A stretch of DNA of 48,290 bases. Source: a virus. Below, piece by piece: positions 1 to 8,953 of this stretch (its first letter is position 1; each line of letters opens with the position of its first letter). Where the stretch lies: positions 1 to 48,290 of IMG/VR virus record IMGVR_UViG_3300021440_000035; one strand, written 5' to 3'. The position numbers and the translations under genes were made by a program. Under the pieces are notes generated by a model. The model was not told where the DNA came from, searched no databases, and saw nothing but the letters and a program-made list of their open reading frames with translations.

Positions 1-62
1 CCAAGGAATCGGTACGTTTTTCTGGCCTAGTTTGATATGCCAATCTGCTGTAAATAGGATCT

Positions 63-248
63 TCACTTTCTATCGCCCAATCCTTTGGCTAGGCCATATA
101 GATTAATACGCTGAGTATCGGTTAGGCTGTACCAGGCATACCATAGCCTACTAAAAACTTCCAGGTCTTTAATATAGAATTCTACTTCGGTTTCTATATA
201 CCCAGCCATACCCTCACTTACAAAGTCAGGGCCTTTAATAGTTTTCAT
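63..248 (-). CDS. hypothetical protein, 61 aa
   Basis: Not recognised. A small acidic protein with an aromatic-rich stretch (RLWYAWYSLT) near residues 39-48. I start it at the ATG at 248 because upstream codons run into the terminator of the neighbouring gene; an ATG at 285 giving 12 more residues is possible. It lies downstream of the ssDNA-binding protein gene on the same strand, separated from it by a strong terminator hairpin. Confidence 0.55.
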   Translation of the reverse strand: MKTIKGPDFVSEGMAGYIETEVEFYIKDLEVFSRLWYAWYSLTDTQRINLYGLAKGLGDRK

Positions 249-337
249 ACTATTCACAGCTTGAGAATACAAAGGACCGCTAGTCATTATGTATAAAATG
301 TGTGAATAGCAAGTATTAACAGTAAGTTTCATAGATG

Positions 338-377
338 AAAAAGCCGCTAAAGCTATTAACTTTAGCGGCTTCTTTTT
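338..377. terminator. bidirectional terminator
   Basis: A perfect 10-bp hairpin (343-352 with 360-369, GCCGCTAAAG arm) flanked by T-runs on both strands. On the minus strand it ends the ssDNA-binding protein transcript. Confidence 0.85.
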
Positions 378-1020
378 ACAGGTCCTTGACGCTTTCGCCG
401 TCCACACCTTGGCCAGATGCTTCGTCGCTATCGTCACCGACACTACTAATCTTCTCTAGAGTTGCCTTCACTTCGTCAGGAGTAGGACGCGGGAACTTAG
501 AGTCAATCGAAGGAGCTGCATCTGCAATAGCGCGTTCTTCAGCAGTAAGTGCACGCTTCTTGCACTTCAGAACTGCTAGAGTGTATTCAACGTTGAACGG
601 CAGAGGGCCGGTCTTAACACGCTTGAACACAACATCCCAACCAGTGTCATAATCGGTAGGATCGCCTAGGTCTTCCGCTGCAGTAAGAATCTGTTCAAAC
701 AGTTTCTTCTTTAGGTTAAGAGCCTTTTCCTTGCCATCACGTGGGTCGATACAGTTAACTGAATACGCCCAAGAGCACTTCTTGTCGGGGAAGAAAGCTG
801 GAACATGATCCACTTCCTTATTTGCAAACTTTTCTTCTTCGCGGTCAAAAGCCAAGCACTCAACAGGAATATCCTTGTTATTTGTACCCTTCAGCCAGTA
901 GACATAGCGCGGTAGAACTCCGCCAATAAGACGCACGACATTCTCGCCGTCCTTATACTCATATGATTCTACAGACTTCTTAACTGCCTTGCCCTTGGTG
1001 TCGCCGAATGCTTTTGCCAT
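376..1020 (-). CDS. single-stranded DNA-binding protein
   Basis: Probable phage ssDNA-binding protein (214 aa), expected to coat unwound DNA at the fork and recruit replication proteins. The central region carries aromatic and basic residues typical of an OB-type fold, with motifs such as VRLIGGVLPRYVYWLKG near residue 29 and CSWAYSVNC near residue 82. The C-terminus is strongly acidic (DDSDEASGQG...), the usual protein-docking tail of SSBs. A GAGGAAA ribosome site precedes the ATG at 1020. It heads the replication cluster and ends at a strong terminator. The family call rests on layout and the acidic tail, not a search. Confidence 0.72.
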   Translation of the reverse strand: MAKAFGDTKGKAVKKSVESYEYKDGENVVRLIGGVLPRYVYWLKGTNNKDIPVECLAFDREEEKFANKEVDHVPAFFPDKKCSWAYSVNCIDPRDGKEKALNLKKKLFEQILTAAEDLGDPTDYDTGWDVVFKRVKTGPLPFNVEYTLAVLKCKKRALTAEERAIADAAPSIDSKFPRPTPDEVKATLEKISSVGDDSDEASGQGVDGESVKDL

Positions 1021-1405
1021 TGTATATTTCCTCGAATTTAAATTTAATTTGGTTATTTACGATTTGTAGTAAGGGGTTTGATCTTACTAAATCCAGTCGT
1101 AAGTCAGGATAGTAAGATATATCTAACGTCACAACTCCATGAAACTTATACATTCCGTAGTCTCGCATTCCTGCTAGCTTTACGTACTGCATAATATGCT
1201 CGCTACTTTCATCCAGTAAACCACTTAGCAGCGGGTCTGGCCAAAGTAAAAAGCTTTTGCCTTTTAGGGTTGGAAGTAAATCAAGTTTTACCTTGCGATT
1301 CCGCGGGTACTTTCCAGTTTGTAGAAATATCAAAAGATCCACAAATTTGGAACTATTACCTGCGGCTTCTGCTTCTAACTTTTCTAGGTTGAAGAACAGA
1401 GTCAT
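980..1405 (-). CDS. hypothetical protein, 141 aa
   Basis: Not recognised. Follows promoter 1424-1452 directly, so it is the first gene of the transcript, and overlaps the SSB start by 41 bases, suggesting translational coupling. No clear Shine-Dalgarno site before the ATG at 1405. No membrane segment or known motif seen. Confidence 0.6.
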   Translation of the reverse strand: MTLFFNLEKLEAEAAGNSSKFVDLLIFLQTGKYPRNRKVKLDLLPTLKGKSFLLWPDPLLSGLLDESSEHIMQYVKLAGMRDYGMYKFHGVVTLDISYYPDLRLDLVRSNPLLQIVNNQIKFKFEEIYNGKSIRRHQGQGS

Positions 1406-1423
1406 ATCGTGTTGTGAATAATA

Positions 1424-1452
1424 ATTATAACATTTTCGCTCACATCATGCAA
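1424..1452 (-). promoter_or_regulatory. sigma70-like promoter
   Basis: TTGCAT, 17 bp, TATAAT on the minus strand, with an A/T-rich block just upstream of the -35. Drives 980-1405 and the SSB gene. Confidence 0.8.
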
Positions 1453-1481
1453 GCTCAAATTTTTACAATGTTTGCGCTAAT

Positions 1482-2780
1482 TTACGCTTTGCCTATTGCC
1501 CAACCCTTACTAGCATAAAATGCTAGTCTGGCGGTATTCTGTCTACGTTCGGCAGGGCTGCTAAAGTTTAGATCAACCACTAGAGGATCGAGCTTATCAT
1601 CCGCTAGACGCATAATACGTCCAATAATCTGCTCTAGAGAAATAGGATTTGATGTAGGAACTGCAAGTATTACACAGCTTAGCTGGTTGATCGAGATACC
1701 TTCTGAGAAGATTTGTCTGCTACCAGCAACGCACATCTTTTGTCGGGTTTCGACTTGCTCGATGAGTGTTTTTCGTTGCTCGTAGGTTGTTTCGCCTGTA
1801 ATAAGTACGCAACTTTCACCAACTAATTCCTTTACTCTATTAAGAAATTCCACTCTATCTGCTACAATTAGCACAGAGTGACCTAGTTCAATCTTATATC
1901 TAGCAATACGAGCTACCAGTTCCTGGTACTCTTCATCATATAGAAGCGCATTAATTTTCTGTGCCCAACCCGCACCAGCAGGTAGGTGAATACCCGTAGG
2001 TACAATTTCTACACGCGGGTTCAGGGTGTGCGATTGCGGCGGGCGGTAAACCTTATCTCCAAAATAATCTCTGAAAATAATATGCTTACCATCTGTACGC
2101 TCCATTGTACCGCTAAGAGCAATACGGTATCTTGCGTACATACCATCCATAATGTCAGAAAATGTACTAGCCGGAGTATGATGTGCTTCATCAAGAATTA
2201 CAGTACCAAACTCTTTGCTAATACGTTCAATCATTTTAGTGACTGTCTGTACATTACCCACTACAATTGCATGGTCTTCAATATCGAATTTACCTGATCC
2301 GATAATGCCAGGCTCCATATCAAAAAGTGCGCGAATTTCATCTGCCCACTGATCTCTCAACATGGTCGTGTGAGTAATCACAAGTGTTTTCTGACCCAGT
2401 TTCCTAGCAAGATGTAAGGCAGTAAATGTCTTGCCCCAGCCAACCAGCGCATTAATAAAACACGTATCTTCAACTTGATCAAAAATAATCTGCTGACCTT
2501 CCCTCAACTCAAATTTTGGAAGAGGAAATGGTACAGGATTATACACCCTACGATCTTCTAGCTCAAATCCTGCAGGTATCAGGTCAGTCCTACCTTGCGG
2601 AATGGAGATAATACCTCGAGGTAGTGCTTTGTAGTTTTTGATGATTTCAACGGCTTTGAAGTTGCCCTTCTTACCCGTTTTAGTCTCTATTCGGTAAGTT
2701 AGAGCTTGTAGAATACATTTTAGCTGAGCATCGTTCTCAGGTCTAAAATAGATTCTATTACTCATGATTGCTTTGGTCAT
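1482..2780 (-). CDS. SF2 DNA helicase (DEAH, UvsW/XPB-like)
   Basis: ATP-dependent superfamily 2 helicase of 432 aa. Motif I GWGKT at residues 114-118, motif Ia-like VITHTTMLRDQW near 134-145, motif II DEAH at 197-200, motif III SGT near 223, and motif VI QIIGRIMR near 386-393 are all present, so both RecA lobes are complete. Phage proteins of this type (T4 UvsW is the best known) remodel branched DNA and R-loops during replication and recombination. Its ATG overlaps the stop of the upstream gene by 4 bases (ATGA), part of a coupled run with the polymerase and primase. Confidence 0.9.
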   Translation of the reverse strand: MTKAIMSNRIYFRPENDAQLKCILQALTYRIETKTGKKGNFKAVEIIKNYKALPRGIISIPQGRTDLIPAGFELEDRRVYNPVPFPLPKFELREGQQIIFDQVEDTCFINALVGWGKTFTALHLARKLGQKTLVITHTTMLRDQWADEIRALFDMEPGIIGSGKFDIEDHAIVVGNVQTVTKMIERISKEFGTVILDEAHHTPASTFSDIMDGMYARYRIALSGTMERTDGKHIIFRDYFGDKVYRPPQSHTLNPRVEIVPTGIHLPAGAGWAQKINALLYDEEYQELVARIARYKIELGHSVLIVADRVEFLNRVKELVGESCVLITGETTYEQRKTLIEQVETRQKMCVAGSRQIFSEGISINQLSCVILAVPTSNPISLEQIIGRIMRLADDKLDPLVVDLNFSSPAERRQNTARLAFYASKGWAIGKA

Positions 2781-3310
2781 ATCATTCTAGTAGTGTCATC
2801 GTACTGCTGATCGTATAGTCCATATAGTATATGGCTATTGCCTGTAATCAGCAGTCCTGCATGTGTTTGTTCATGGGTTGGCGCGAACAAAACTTTGAAC
2901 CTTGAATGCACGCCTTGTACTTCAATAATTGCCCCACCTGCTTGTAGCTTAGTTACTTTAGCAATTTTACGAAAGACTAGCTTAACTCGACGAGATTTCT
3001 TGTAAGTAAAAAGTGTACCTTCTCTATCAATGAACCACGTACCAGACTTTGCTAGTTTAATGAAATCACCGATAAAGAAGATAGCTTTGCTAAGTTTAGC
3101 CAAAGACGCGCCTTCGGCACGAAGTGCCAACCTGCGCTGCGCTAGGGTAGGCTCAGGTCTGTTTTTATCATCAATGATCTTTATACGATACTGAGCATCT
3201 GAATACTCAGTATCTTTGCCCTGTAGATAAAATATTACATTTTCATCTACAGTAGGCTTATCAGGACCAACTCGATAAATTGGGAAAGAAATATTTGATA
3301 AATCAATCAT
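2777..3310 (-). CDS. hypothetical protein, 177 aa
   Basis: Not recognised. Mixed alpha/beta composition with a basic middle (KKSRRVKLVFRKIAK near residue 104). It sits between the polymerase and the SF2 helicase, overlapping both neighbours by 4 bases, so it is co-translated with replication enzymes and may be an accessory factor. Confidence 0.8.
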   Translation of the reverse strand: MIDLSNISFPIYRVGPDKPTVDENVIFYLQGKDTEYSDAQYRIKIIDDKNRPEPTLAQRRLALRAEGASLAKLSKAIFFIGDFIKLAKSGTWFIDREGTLFTYKKSRRVKLVFRKIAKVTKLQAGGAIIEVQGVHSRFKVLFAPTHEQTHAGLLITGNSHILYGLYDQQYDDTTRMI

Positions 3311-5589
3311 TTCTTAATAAGCATTCCATCTTCTAGACTATAGTATTCCTCAAAGTGACCAAATGAATAGTCTTGCCCAATATCTTGGTCTACGCCAATA
3401 GGCGAACCAGGAATAGAGCAGCCACGATCAAGCTGAGTATAGTGCTTCAGTACTTCACAGTACTTTGGCACATCTTCATCCTTAACGATAGCAACAATAG
3501 AGTCATGTACTAGCATGAAGATTTGCGCATCTAAACCTAGACGCTTAATCTCGTCAGCAGTATCCATAGCACCCAGCAAGTTCATGTCAGATGCTAGAGA
3601 CTGTACTTCAGCGTTAATACCGGAGCGTACTTCGTGAGAAGCAATACCCTTATCGGCAGAGAACACATTTTCTAGTCTACGCTTACGCCCAAAGAACGAA
3701 TATGTGTACCCATTCGTTTCAATGAAGGTTTTACGGTCATTGAGCCACTTTTTAAGGCGACTAAATCGGGTAAAGTAAGCATCAATGTCTTCTTTAGCCT
3801 GGGAGATCGGGTAGTGCTCTTTAGTAGCTTTTGTAACAGACTCCGATACCTTTTTGGCCCCAGAACCATATAAGATACCGAATGAAATAGCTTTAGCACT
3901 TTGTCGCATTGATCCATATAATTTCTTTACATCCTCTACAGCACATGGTAGATCAAACACCATCTTAGCAATCGTAGAGTGAAAGTCGCCTCCAGAGCTA
4001 AAAACCTTTTGCAGATTCTTATCGCCAGATAGCACCGCAGCGTAGTACATTTCTGCGGTTGTCAAGTCCTGACTTACAATCTTATATCCAGGGGCTGCCA
4101 CAATGCAACCTTTAATGATTGGATTGTCGCGAGGAATCTGCTGTGCATTAAACTTGCCTGAACTAGACAAGCGCCCTGAAGTGGTAAAAATGATATTGAA
4201 ATTTGTACGAATTCGTCCATCACGATCTAGCTCCGGTAGAATTTTGCTAATGTAGCTACTTTGAATCTTGCCTAGCTGTCTAACCTTTAGGATAGTGGCA
4301 GGCAGTTCATGGATTTCACTAAGTTCTTGCAGGACTTCTGCATCTGTAGAAGTTGCTCCAGTCTTAGTTAATTTACCTGTAGGGGTAAGTCCTAGGTAAT
4401 CGAATAAAACAGTACGTAGCTGCAGTACTGAATTTGGATTGAAAATCTTTCCGGAGTCCTTCTCGAAGTTTTTTACTGCCTCGAAATGGTATACTTCTTC
4501 CTTAGCTTCACCGATCCACTTATCTAGATACTTACCTGCTGCTTCTAGTCGTCTAATATCCATTGGGATACCAACTTCTTCCATATCCATTAGGAACAAC
4601 GTTCCACGAATTAGAAGATTAGTATATACCCAAGATAGCTTTGGATTCTTATCTAGGATAGGCTTGAACTTTTGATACAGTTCTAGGGTCACTGCAGTGT
4701 CAATTGCAGCGTACTTAGAAATAATATCATACGGGATAAGATCATAAGTGAAGTTATCCTTGTCAACATTATGTTGAGCGCAGTACCTAGACTTAAACTC
4801 GTCTAGTTCGGCGTCGTAGTCGCCGTAGTTGGTGTACTTAAGAGCTAACTGTTTTAGACCATGACTATCATTTTCATCTAATACGTAGTGCATAACCATT
4901 GTATCGTGTACACGCGCACGATTAAAGTCGATACCAAGATGGTATTTAATCATCTTGTAGTCAAACTTTAGGTTATGGAAAACAATATCGAACTTGTCGA
5001 TAATCTTACGCAACAGAATCAGATGTTCTTCGTCTAGAATATCTGTAATGATGTAACGCCCATGGTTACGCTTGTAGGAAATAGATAGTCCTAAAACATA
5101 CCCATCGCGTGGATACAGAGCTGTAGTTTCCGTGTCTAGTGTAATGAATTCTACAGCGTTGTCAAGAACTTCTTGCAGGAATGTTTTAGCTTCATCGGCA
5201 TTATTAATACCTTTAAAATCACCTGTAACAGCTGCATTAGTGATAGTACCTTCGATGTAGCCATGAATTTTAGCAACAGCGCGCTCAAAATCCGGTTTAC
5301 CTTCTGGCTTAAACACAAGCATAGCTGGATTAGAGATGCACATAAACTTATCGTTTACAAGCAACCCAGCATAGTTAGTTACCGAGCTAACCTTAGCATA
5401 TTCCTTAGCTGCCTCAGCACCCACAAGAATCACGTAGTCATACAGATCAGTATCAATATCAAGATCAACGTCTTTCTTCAGTAGCTTAGTAATAGGTACT
5501 GAAGACATGTGGAATACTTCAAATTCAAACTTAAAGTACTTCGAATAATCGTTCTTAGAAGGGGCCTTGTCAATAATTGCTATTTTCAT
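3307..5589 (-). CDS. DNA polymerase I family (family A) with 3'-5' exonuclease
   Basis: Replicative family A DNA polymerase, 760 aa. The N-terminal part carries a DEDDy exonuclease: DTETT near residue 152, then HNLKFDYKM and HDTMVMHYVLD. The polymerase domain has motif A (QDLTTAEMYYAA, metal-binding Asp), the O-helix motif B (RQSAKAISFGILYG, with conserved Arg, Lys and Phe-Gly/Tyr-Gly) and motif C (VHDSIVAIV, metal-binding Asp). No 5'-3' exonuclease domain is seen, as is usual for phage enzymes. Overlaps the primase gene by 4 bases. Phe at the O-helix sugar-sensing position predicts discrimination against dideoxynucleotides. Confidence 0.97.
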   Translation of the reverse strand: MKIAIIDKAPSKNDYSKYFKFEFEVFHMSSVPITKLLKKDVDLDIDTDLYDYVILVGAEAAKEYAKVSSVTNYAGLLVNDKFMCISNPAMLVFKPEGKPDFERAVAKIHGYIEGTITNAAVTGDFKGINNADEAKTFLQEVLDNAVEFITLDTETTALYPRDGYVLGLSISYKRNHGRYIITDILDEEHLILLRKIIDKFDIVFHNLKFDYKMIKYHLGIDFNRARVHDTMVMHYVLDENDSHGLKQLALKYTNYGDYDAELDEFKSRYCAQHNVDKDNFTYDLIPYDIISKYAAIDTAVTLELYQKFKPILDKNPKLSWVYTNLLIRGTLFLMDMEEVGIPMDIRRLEAAGKYLDKWIGEAKEEVYHFEAVKNFEKDSGKIFNPNSVLQLRTVLFDYLGLTPTGKLTKTGATSTDAEVLQELSEIHELPATILKVRQLGKIQSSYISKILPELDRDGRIRTNFNIIFTTSGRLSSSGKFNAQQIPRDNPIIKGCIVAAPGYKIVSQDLTTAEMYYAAVLSGDKNLQKVFSSGGDFHSTIAKMVFDLPCAVEDVKKLYGSMRQSAKAISFGILYGSGAKKVSESVTKATKEHYPISQAKEDIDAYFTRFSRLKKWLNDRKTFIETNGYTYSFFGRKRRLENVFSADKGIASHEVRSGINAEVQSLASDMNLLGAMDTADEIKRLGLDAQIFMLVHDSIVAIVKDEDVPKYCEVLKHYTQLDRGCSIPGSPIGVDQDIGQDYSFGHFEEYYSLEDGMLIKK

Positions 5590-6437
5590 TGTATATATTC
5601 TTTAATACTATCTACATATTCTTGCGACATTTCGCCAGGATCAGAGCCCTCTTCTAGTGCTATTTGTTCTACAGAATATCCTAATTCTTCTAGGATAGGT
5701 TGTAGTTTATTCATAGCTTCTCTTCCAGGGTCGTCCCCATCAAACATTAGATAGATTTTACTAATGCCTTGTGACTTAAATGCCAATAACTTAAGTGCAG
5801 TATCCTTTTGAAGCGTATTTGTTCCAAAAGCACACGATACGTTCTTCAATCCTTTATCATACAAGTTTAGCATATCAAAAATGCCTTCAACTAGTACAAC
5901 ACTAGAATACTTTTCAGGGAAGTATTCCGGATAAATAGGCATCGTTACACCTCTAGGGTAATTCAAGTACCTAGGATTGCCTTGGGACAGAATGTGTCTA
6001 CCGACGTAAACAATAGGCTTCCCACGTATATCGCGGATAGGGAAAAATATGCGATCACCAAGATTTTCGCTAGTAAGAGTGTAGAAAGCACCGAATTCTT
6101 TGAGTGTTTTTGCACTGATGCCTCTGAACGGTTTAGTATAAGGAATTGTTTCATCTGGAAATTCTACGCCTTCTGAAGCAACACGTAAATCTTTGATCTT
6201 ATCTTTTAGTTTAGCCACTTTGATAGAAACAAAGTTATCTACAATACCAAAAAACTTGAAGATATTAGTTTTGTACCCACAACTAAAACAATGACTAATA
6301 CCAGTAGTCTTATCAATACGAAAAGATGGGTTAGAATCGTCGTGGTCAGGATTTAAACATTTTGTTAGAAAATCCTGACCAGAAGGCGTATACTGTATGC
6401 CTTGTTTTATCAATAGTTCTTCTACTGGATTAGTCAT
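5586..6437 (-). CDS. DNA primase (CHC2 zinc finger plus TOPRIM)
   Basis: Primase, 283 aa, making RNA primers for lagging-strand synthesis. The N-terminus holds a CHC2-type zinc site (CLNPDH near residue 27, HCFSCG near 49). The C-terminal half is a TOPRIM domain with the catalytic Glu in VVLVEGIFD near 180 and the metal-binding Asp cluster MFDGDDPGREA near 232. Shorter than host DnaG and without the helicase-binding domain; the helicase is encoded separately next door. Confidence 0.93.
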   Translation of the reverse strand: MTNPVEELLIKQGIQYTPSGQDFLTKCLNPDHDDSNPSFRIDKTTGISHCFSCGYKTNIFKFFGIVDNFVSIKVAKLKDKIKDLRVASEGVEFPDETIPYTKPFRGISAKTLKEFGAFYTLTSENLGDRIFFPIRDIRGKPIVYVGRHILSQGNPRYLNYPRGVTMPIYPEYFPEKYSSVVLVEGIFDMLNLYDKGLKNVSCAFGTNTLQKDTALKLLAFKSQGISKIYLMFDGDDPGREAMNKLQPILEELGYSVEQIALEEGSDPGEMSQEYVDSIKEYIQ

Positions 6438-7829
6438 TTATGCGTCCCAAGGAATGTCTGCGGAGGTATCGTCGCGTTTAATTGTTTCTTTTTTCTTACC
6501 GCTAGCCTTTTTGATAGGCTCAGCTGGTGCTTGAGGTGCTTCAATAGATTGTGGGCTAATTCGTAGTGTATCCCAATTCATTGGGCTAGTGAATTTCATT
6601 TCACGACTACCACGAATCTTAGTGGTTTCAAATGAGATTGCATTTTGCGACTTGTCATGGGCTTCCATTAACAATGCGACGTCTGCAGCATCAAGAATAC
6701 CTTTAGCAAAGCGAGCTTCGCCACTGGCATCAATTTGGTACGGACTGAAAATAGCAATATCATGCTTACGGGCTAATTCTTTTAGTTTCTTTGATACTAG
6801 CACCTGTGGTTGCCAATCAAACATTGATTGACCTTCGATTTGAATCTGATTCAAGTAGTCGACAACTGCTACTGCAAAGTTGTCGCCAAATTTAGCTTTA
6901 ATCTTACCTAAATGTAGATCTAAGCTAGTGATGGTAAGTGCTCTATCGTCAATGATAATCATTTGATTATCTTGCTTTAGCACTTTAGTCTTTACAAGAT
7001 CAAGTTCAAATTTAAACTTATTACGGTGACGCTTAAAATCTTCTACAAGATCATCTGCCTCAACAAACATGCCTGCTCTAGCTTTAACCAGTTTAAGCAG
7101 CTCTTCGTCAGTTAAGTTTCCATGCTTAATGTTTTGGTGGTTAACGCCCGCTAAAATAGCTAGATTTCTATCTAACGTTTCTCTAGCAGTCATTTCGATT
7201 GTGAAGTATACGGAGGTCTTTCCACCTTCATACTGATTCACAAAAACGTTGCTACAAGTAATAGATTTACCTGAGCCACGCTTACCACCAACTAAGATAA
7301 GCTCCTGACGCGCAACACCCGCCAACGTCGCATCAAAAGTATTATTGAAGCCAAGATGTACACGTTCACGTGCAAGGTCGGCATCAGACTGGAATAACAT
7401 AATATCCGCCATGTTATAAACGCCTTCTGTAGTAAGCGTTTTATCATCCAGGGCTAATACTATGCCTGCTAAATTCTCTTTAATTTCCGTAGTATCATAC
7501 TGCGGAAGTTTATCCAAATATTTGTCTAGAAGCTTAATTGCTTCGTTTTGGGTAAACTGGTCTAGCAATGCAGCAACGGCTACATCAGCAGAAATGTCTG
7601 GTTCGTCAGCTAGTTTTACAGCTGCTAAAGTCTTTAGTGCTGGGCCTTCTCGTAGAGTAATCTCTAATTCATCGAAAGAAGGAATATTACTGTATTTATC
7701 GTAATATTTATTAATTGCACTATAAAGACTGGAAAATGCTGGATCAAGGAATACTAATTTGAGTTTCGCCCATACGTCTAGGTTCCTCTCGCTAAGCAAC
7801 TTATGTAAGACGATGGCTGAAATATCCAT
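6438..7829 (-). CDS. replicative DnaB-like helicase
   Basis: RecA-fold hexameric helicase, 463 aa. Walker A GGKRGSGKS at residues 181-189; a Walker B-like VAVVDYLNQI segment and KLKELARKHD helix follow; an Arg-finger-like ETTKIRGSREM is near 402. The N-terminal third is helical, as in DnaB. The C-terminal tail is Lys- and Ala-rich and ends acidic. Adjacent to the primase gene with no spacer, consistent with a separate primase-helicase pair at the fork. Confidence 0.93.
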   Translation of the reverse strand: MDISAIVLHKLLSERNLDVWAKLKLVFLDPAFSSLYSAINKYYDKYSNIPSFDELEITLREGPALKTLAAVKLADEPDISADVAVAALLDQFTQNEAIKLLDKYLDKLPQYDTTEIKENLAGIVLALDDKTLTTEGVYNMADIMLFQSDADLARERVHLGFNNTFDATLAGVARQELILVGGKRGSGKSITCSNVFVNQYEGGKTSVYFTIEMTARETLDRNLAILAGVNHQNIKHGNLTDEELLKLVKARAGMFVEADDLVEDFKRHRNKFKFELDLVKTKVLKQDNQMIIIDDRALTITSLDLHLGKIKAKFGDNFAVAVVDYLNQIQIEGQSMFDWQPQVLVSKKLKELARKHDIAIFSPYQIDASGEARFAKGILDAADVALLMEAHDKSQNAISFETTKIRGSREMKFTSPMNWDTLRISPQSIEAPQAPAEPIKKASGKKKETIKRDDTSADIPWDA

Positions 7830-8125
7830 TAGGCTACCTTTGATTCATTATCAATTATTACTTGATCTAAAATCTCTTCAATCTTGAAAAGTACATCACT
7901 ACGTAGCTTCTTGATCTCAGTCTGATACGCACCGGAATCGTATAGGAGACTTAACTGCTCATGAGTCAAAAGCTGCTGAAGGCCAAAGTAAATTAAGTCA
8001 TACGCAATCGTAGACTCGGGCATTACTTGAACCTTAATATTCTTGCCATAATTATGTATGGCCTGGCGTACCACCTCTTCTACTGTAAGGGCTTCGGTGT
8101 CGTGATATTCTATCGTTACTTTCAT
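7829..8125 (-). CDS. hypothetical protein, 98 aa
   Basis: Not recognised. Start chosen at the ATG at 8125 because GGAGG lies just upstream (within GGAGGCATATG). Helical and mildly acidic. Its stop overlaps the DnaB-like helicase start by one base, so it is probably co-expressed with the helicase. Confidence 0.75.
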   Translation of the reverse strand: MKVTIEYHDTEALTVEEVVRQAIHNYGKNIKVQVMPESTIAYDLIYFGLQQLLTHEQLSLLYDSGAYQTEIKKLRSDVLFKIEEILDQVIIDNESKVA

Positions 8126-8138
8126 ATGCCTCCAGCAC

Positions 8139-8172
8139 AAAAAGGGTAGAGACTTTTAGATCTCTACCCTTT
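8139..8172 (-). terminator. intrinsic terminator
   Basis: Nine-bp hairpin (8144-8152 with 8161-8169) followed by a T5 run on the minus strand; ends the transcript carrying the 253-aa HTH protein. Confidence 0.85.
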
Positions 8173-8190
8173 GGATACCTACCTAATCAA

Positions 8191-8952
8191 TTAGGCAGCT
8201 GCTTTGGCTTCAGCTTTGGCTTCAGCCTTTTCTTTCTTGGCCTTACCATCATAGTCGGCAACCTTGATACCACGACGAGTCAGCAGAGTTTTAATTCCGC
8301 GCTCGGTCTTATCAACGGCCTTAGCAATGTCAGCAACAGTCATAGTTGCCAGCTTATCCCCCAGAGCTTCAACGGGATCGGTAACGGTATTAGCGTGGCT
8401 TTCCTTTTGTGCAGGGATCTTCGAGATTTGGTTGTTACGGGTAAGCGATAGAGCTTTACCACGAACACTAGCAATGCTCTTGCCAAGGGCAGCGGCAATT
8501 TCCTCAATAAACTTGCCGCCGTTAACCATCTTAATGAAAGTTTCTTCTTCGGCTTCCGTATAAGTACGAGCAACTTCAACCTTCTCAGCAGGTTTAACGC
8601 TGCCAGTCAGTTCAAGAGCTAGAAGCTTGCCTTGAATCTGCTTTGCGCTAAATGCACCGGCTTCGAATTGTTCTGCGATTTCCTTGTAAGTATACGCACC
8701 AGCATTGGTGGTAACGAACTCAGCTAGAGCAGCGCCCTGTTCAGGGGTAAAGGCAGAAACCTTTTCCTTGGCCATCGAAGCCACTTCATGATCTAGCTGA
8801 CGTAGCTTAGATGCAACTGAACGAACACTAAAACCAAGGGCTGCTGCAGCCTTCTCAACGGTAGTAGCGGAAACGGGGCTTTCACCGGAAACGATGCTGT
8901 TAAGGGTGGCAACGGCTTCGTCAGTCCACTTCTTTGCTTTTTCTGTCGTCAT
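8191..8952 (-). CDS. HTH/Myb-like DNA-binding protein, 253 aa
   Basis: Probable DNA-binding protein with three or four similar helix-turn-helix units: WTDEAVATLNSIV... with SVRSVASKLRQL, FTPEQGAALAEFV... with SAKQIQGKLLAL, YTEAEEETFIKMV... with SIASVRGKALSL, and a last unit with TERGIKTLLTRRG. Each unit has the pattern acidic helix, then S-x-R/K-S-V-x-x-K-L recognition helix. The C-terminus is a Lys/Ala-rich tail (KKEKAEAKAEAKAAA). Related single-unit proteins lie at 11990, 45322 and 47510. May organise phage DNA or regulate transcription; function not shown. Confidence 0.72.
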   Translation of the reverse strand: MTTEKAKKWTDEAVATLNSIVSGESPVSATTVEKAAAALGFSVRSVASKLRQLDHEVASMAKEKVSAFTPEQGAALAEFVTTNAGAYTYKEIAEQFEAGAFSAKQIQGKLLALELTGSVKPAEKVEVARTYTEAEEETFIKMVNGGKFIEEIAAALGKSIASVRGKALSLTRNNQISKIPAQKESHANTVTDPVEALGDKLATMTVADIAKAVDKTERGIKTLLTRRGIKVADYDGKAKKEKAEAKAEAKAAA

Positions 8953-8953
8953 T

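Noticed and set aside
290-325. Possible promoter before the first minus-strand gene (TTGCTA)
   Set aside because: The sequence 17 bp downstream is TAATGA, a poor -10 compared with the uniform TATAAT of the other promoters.
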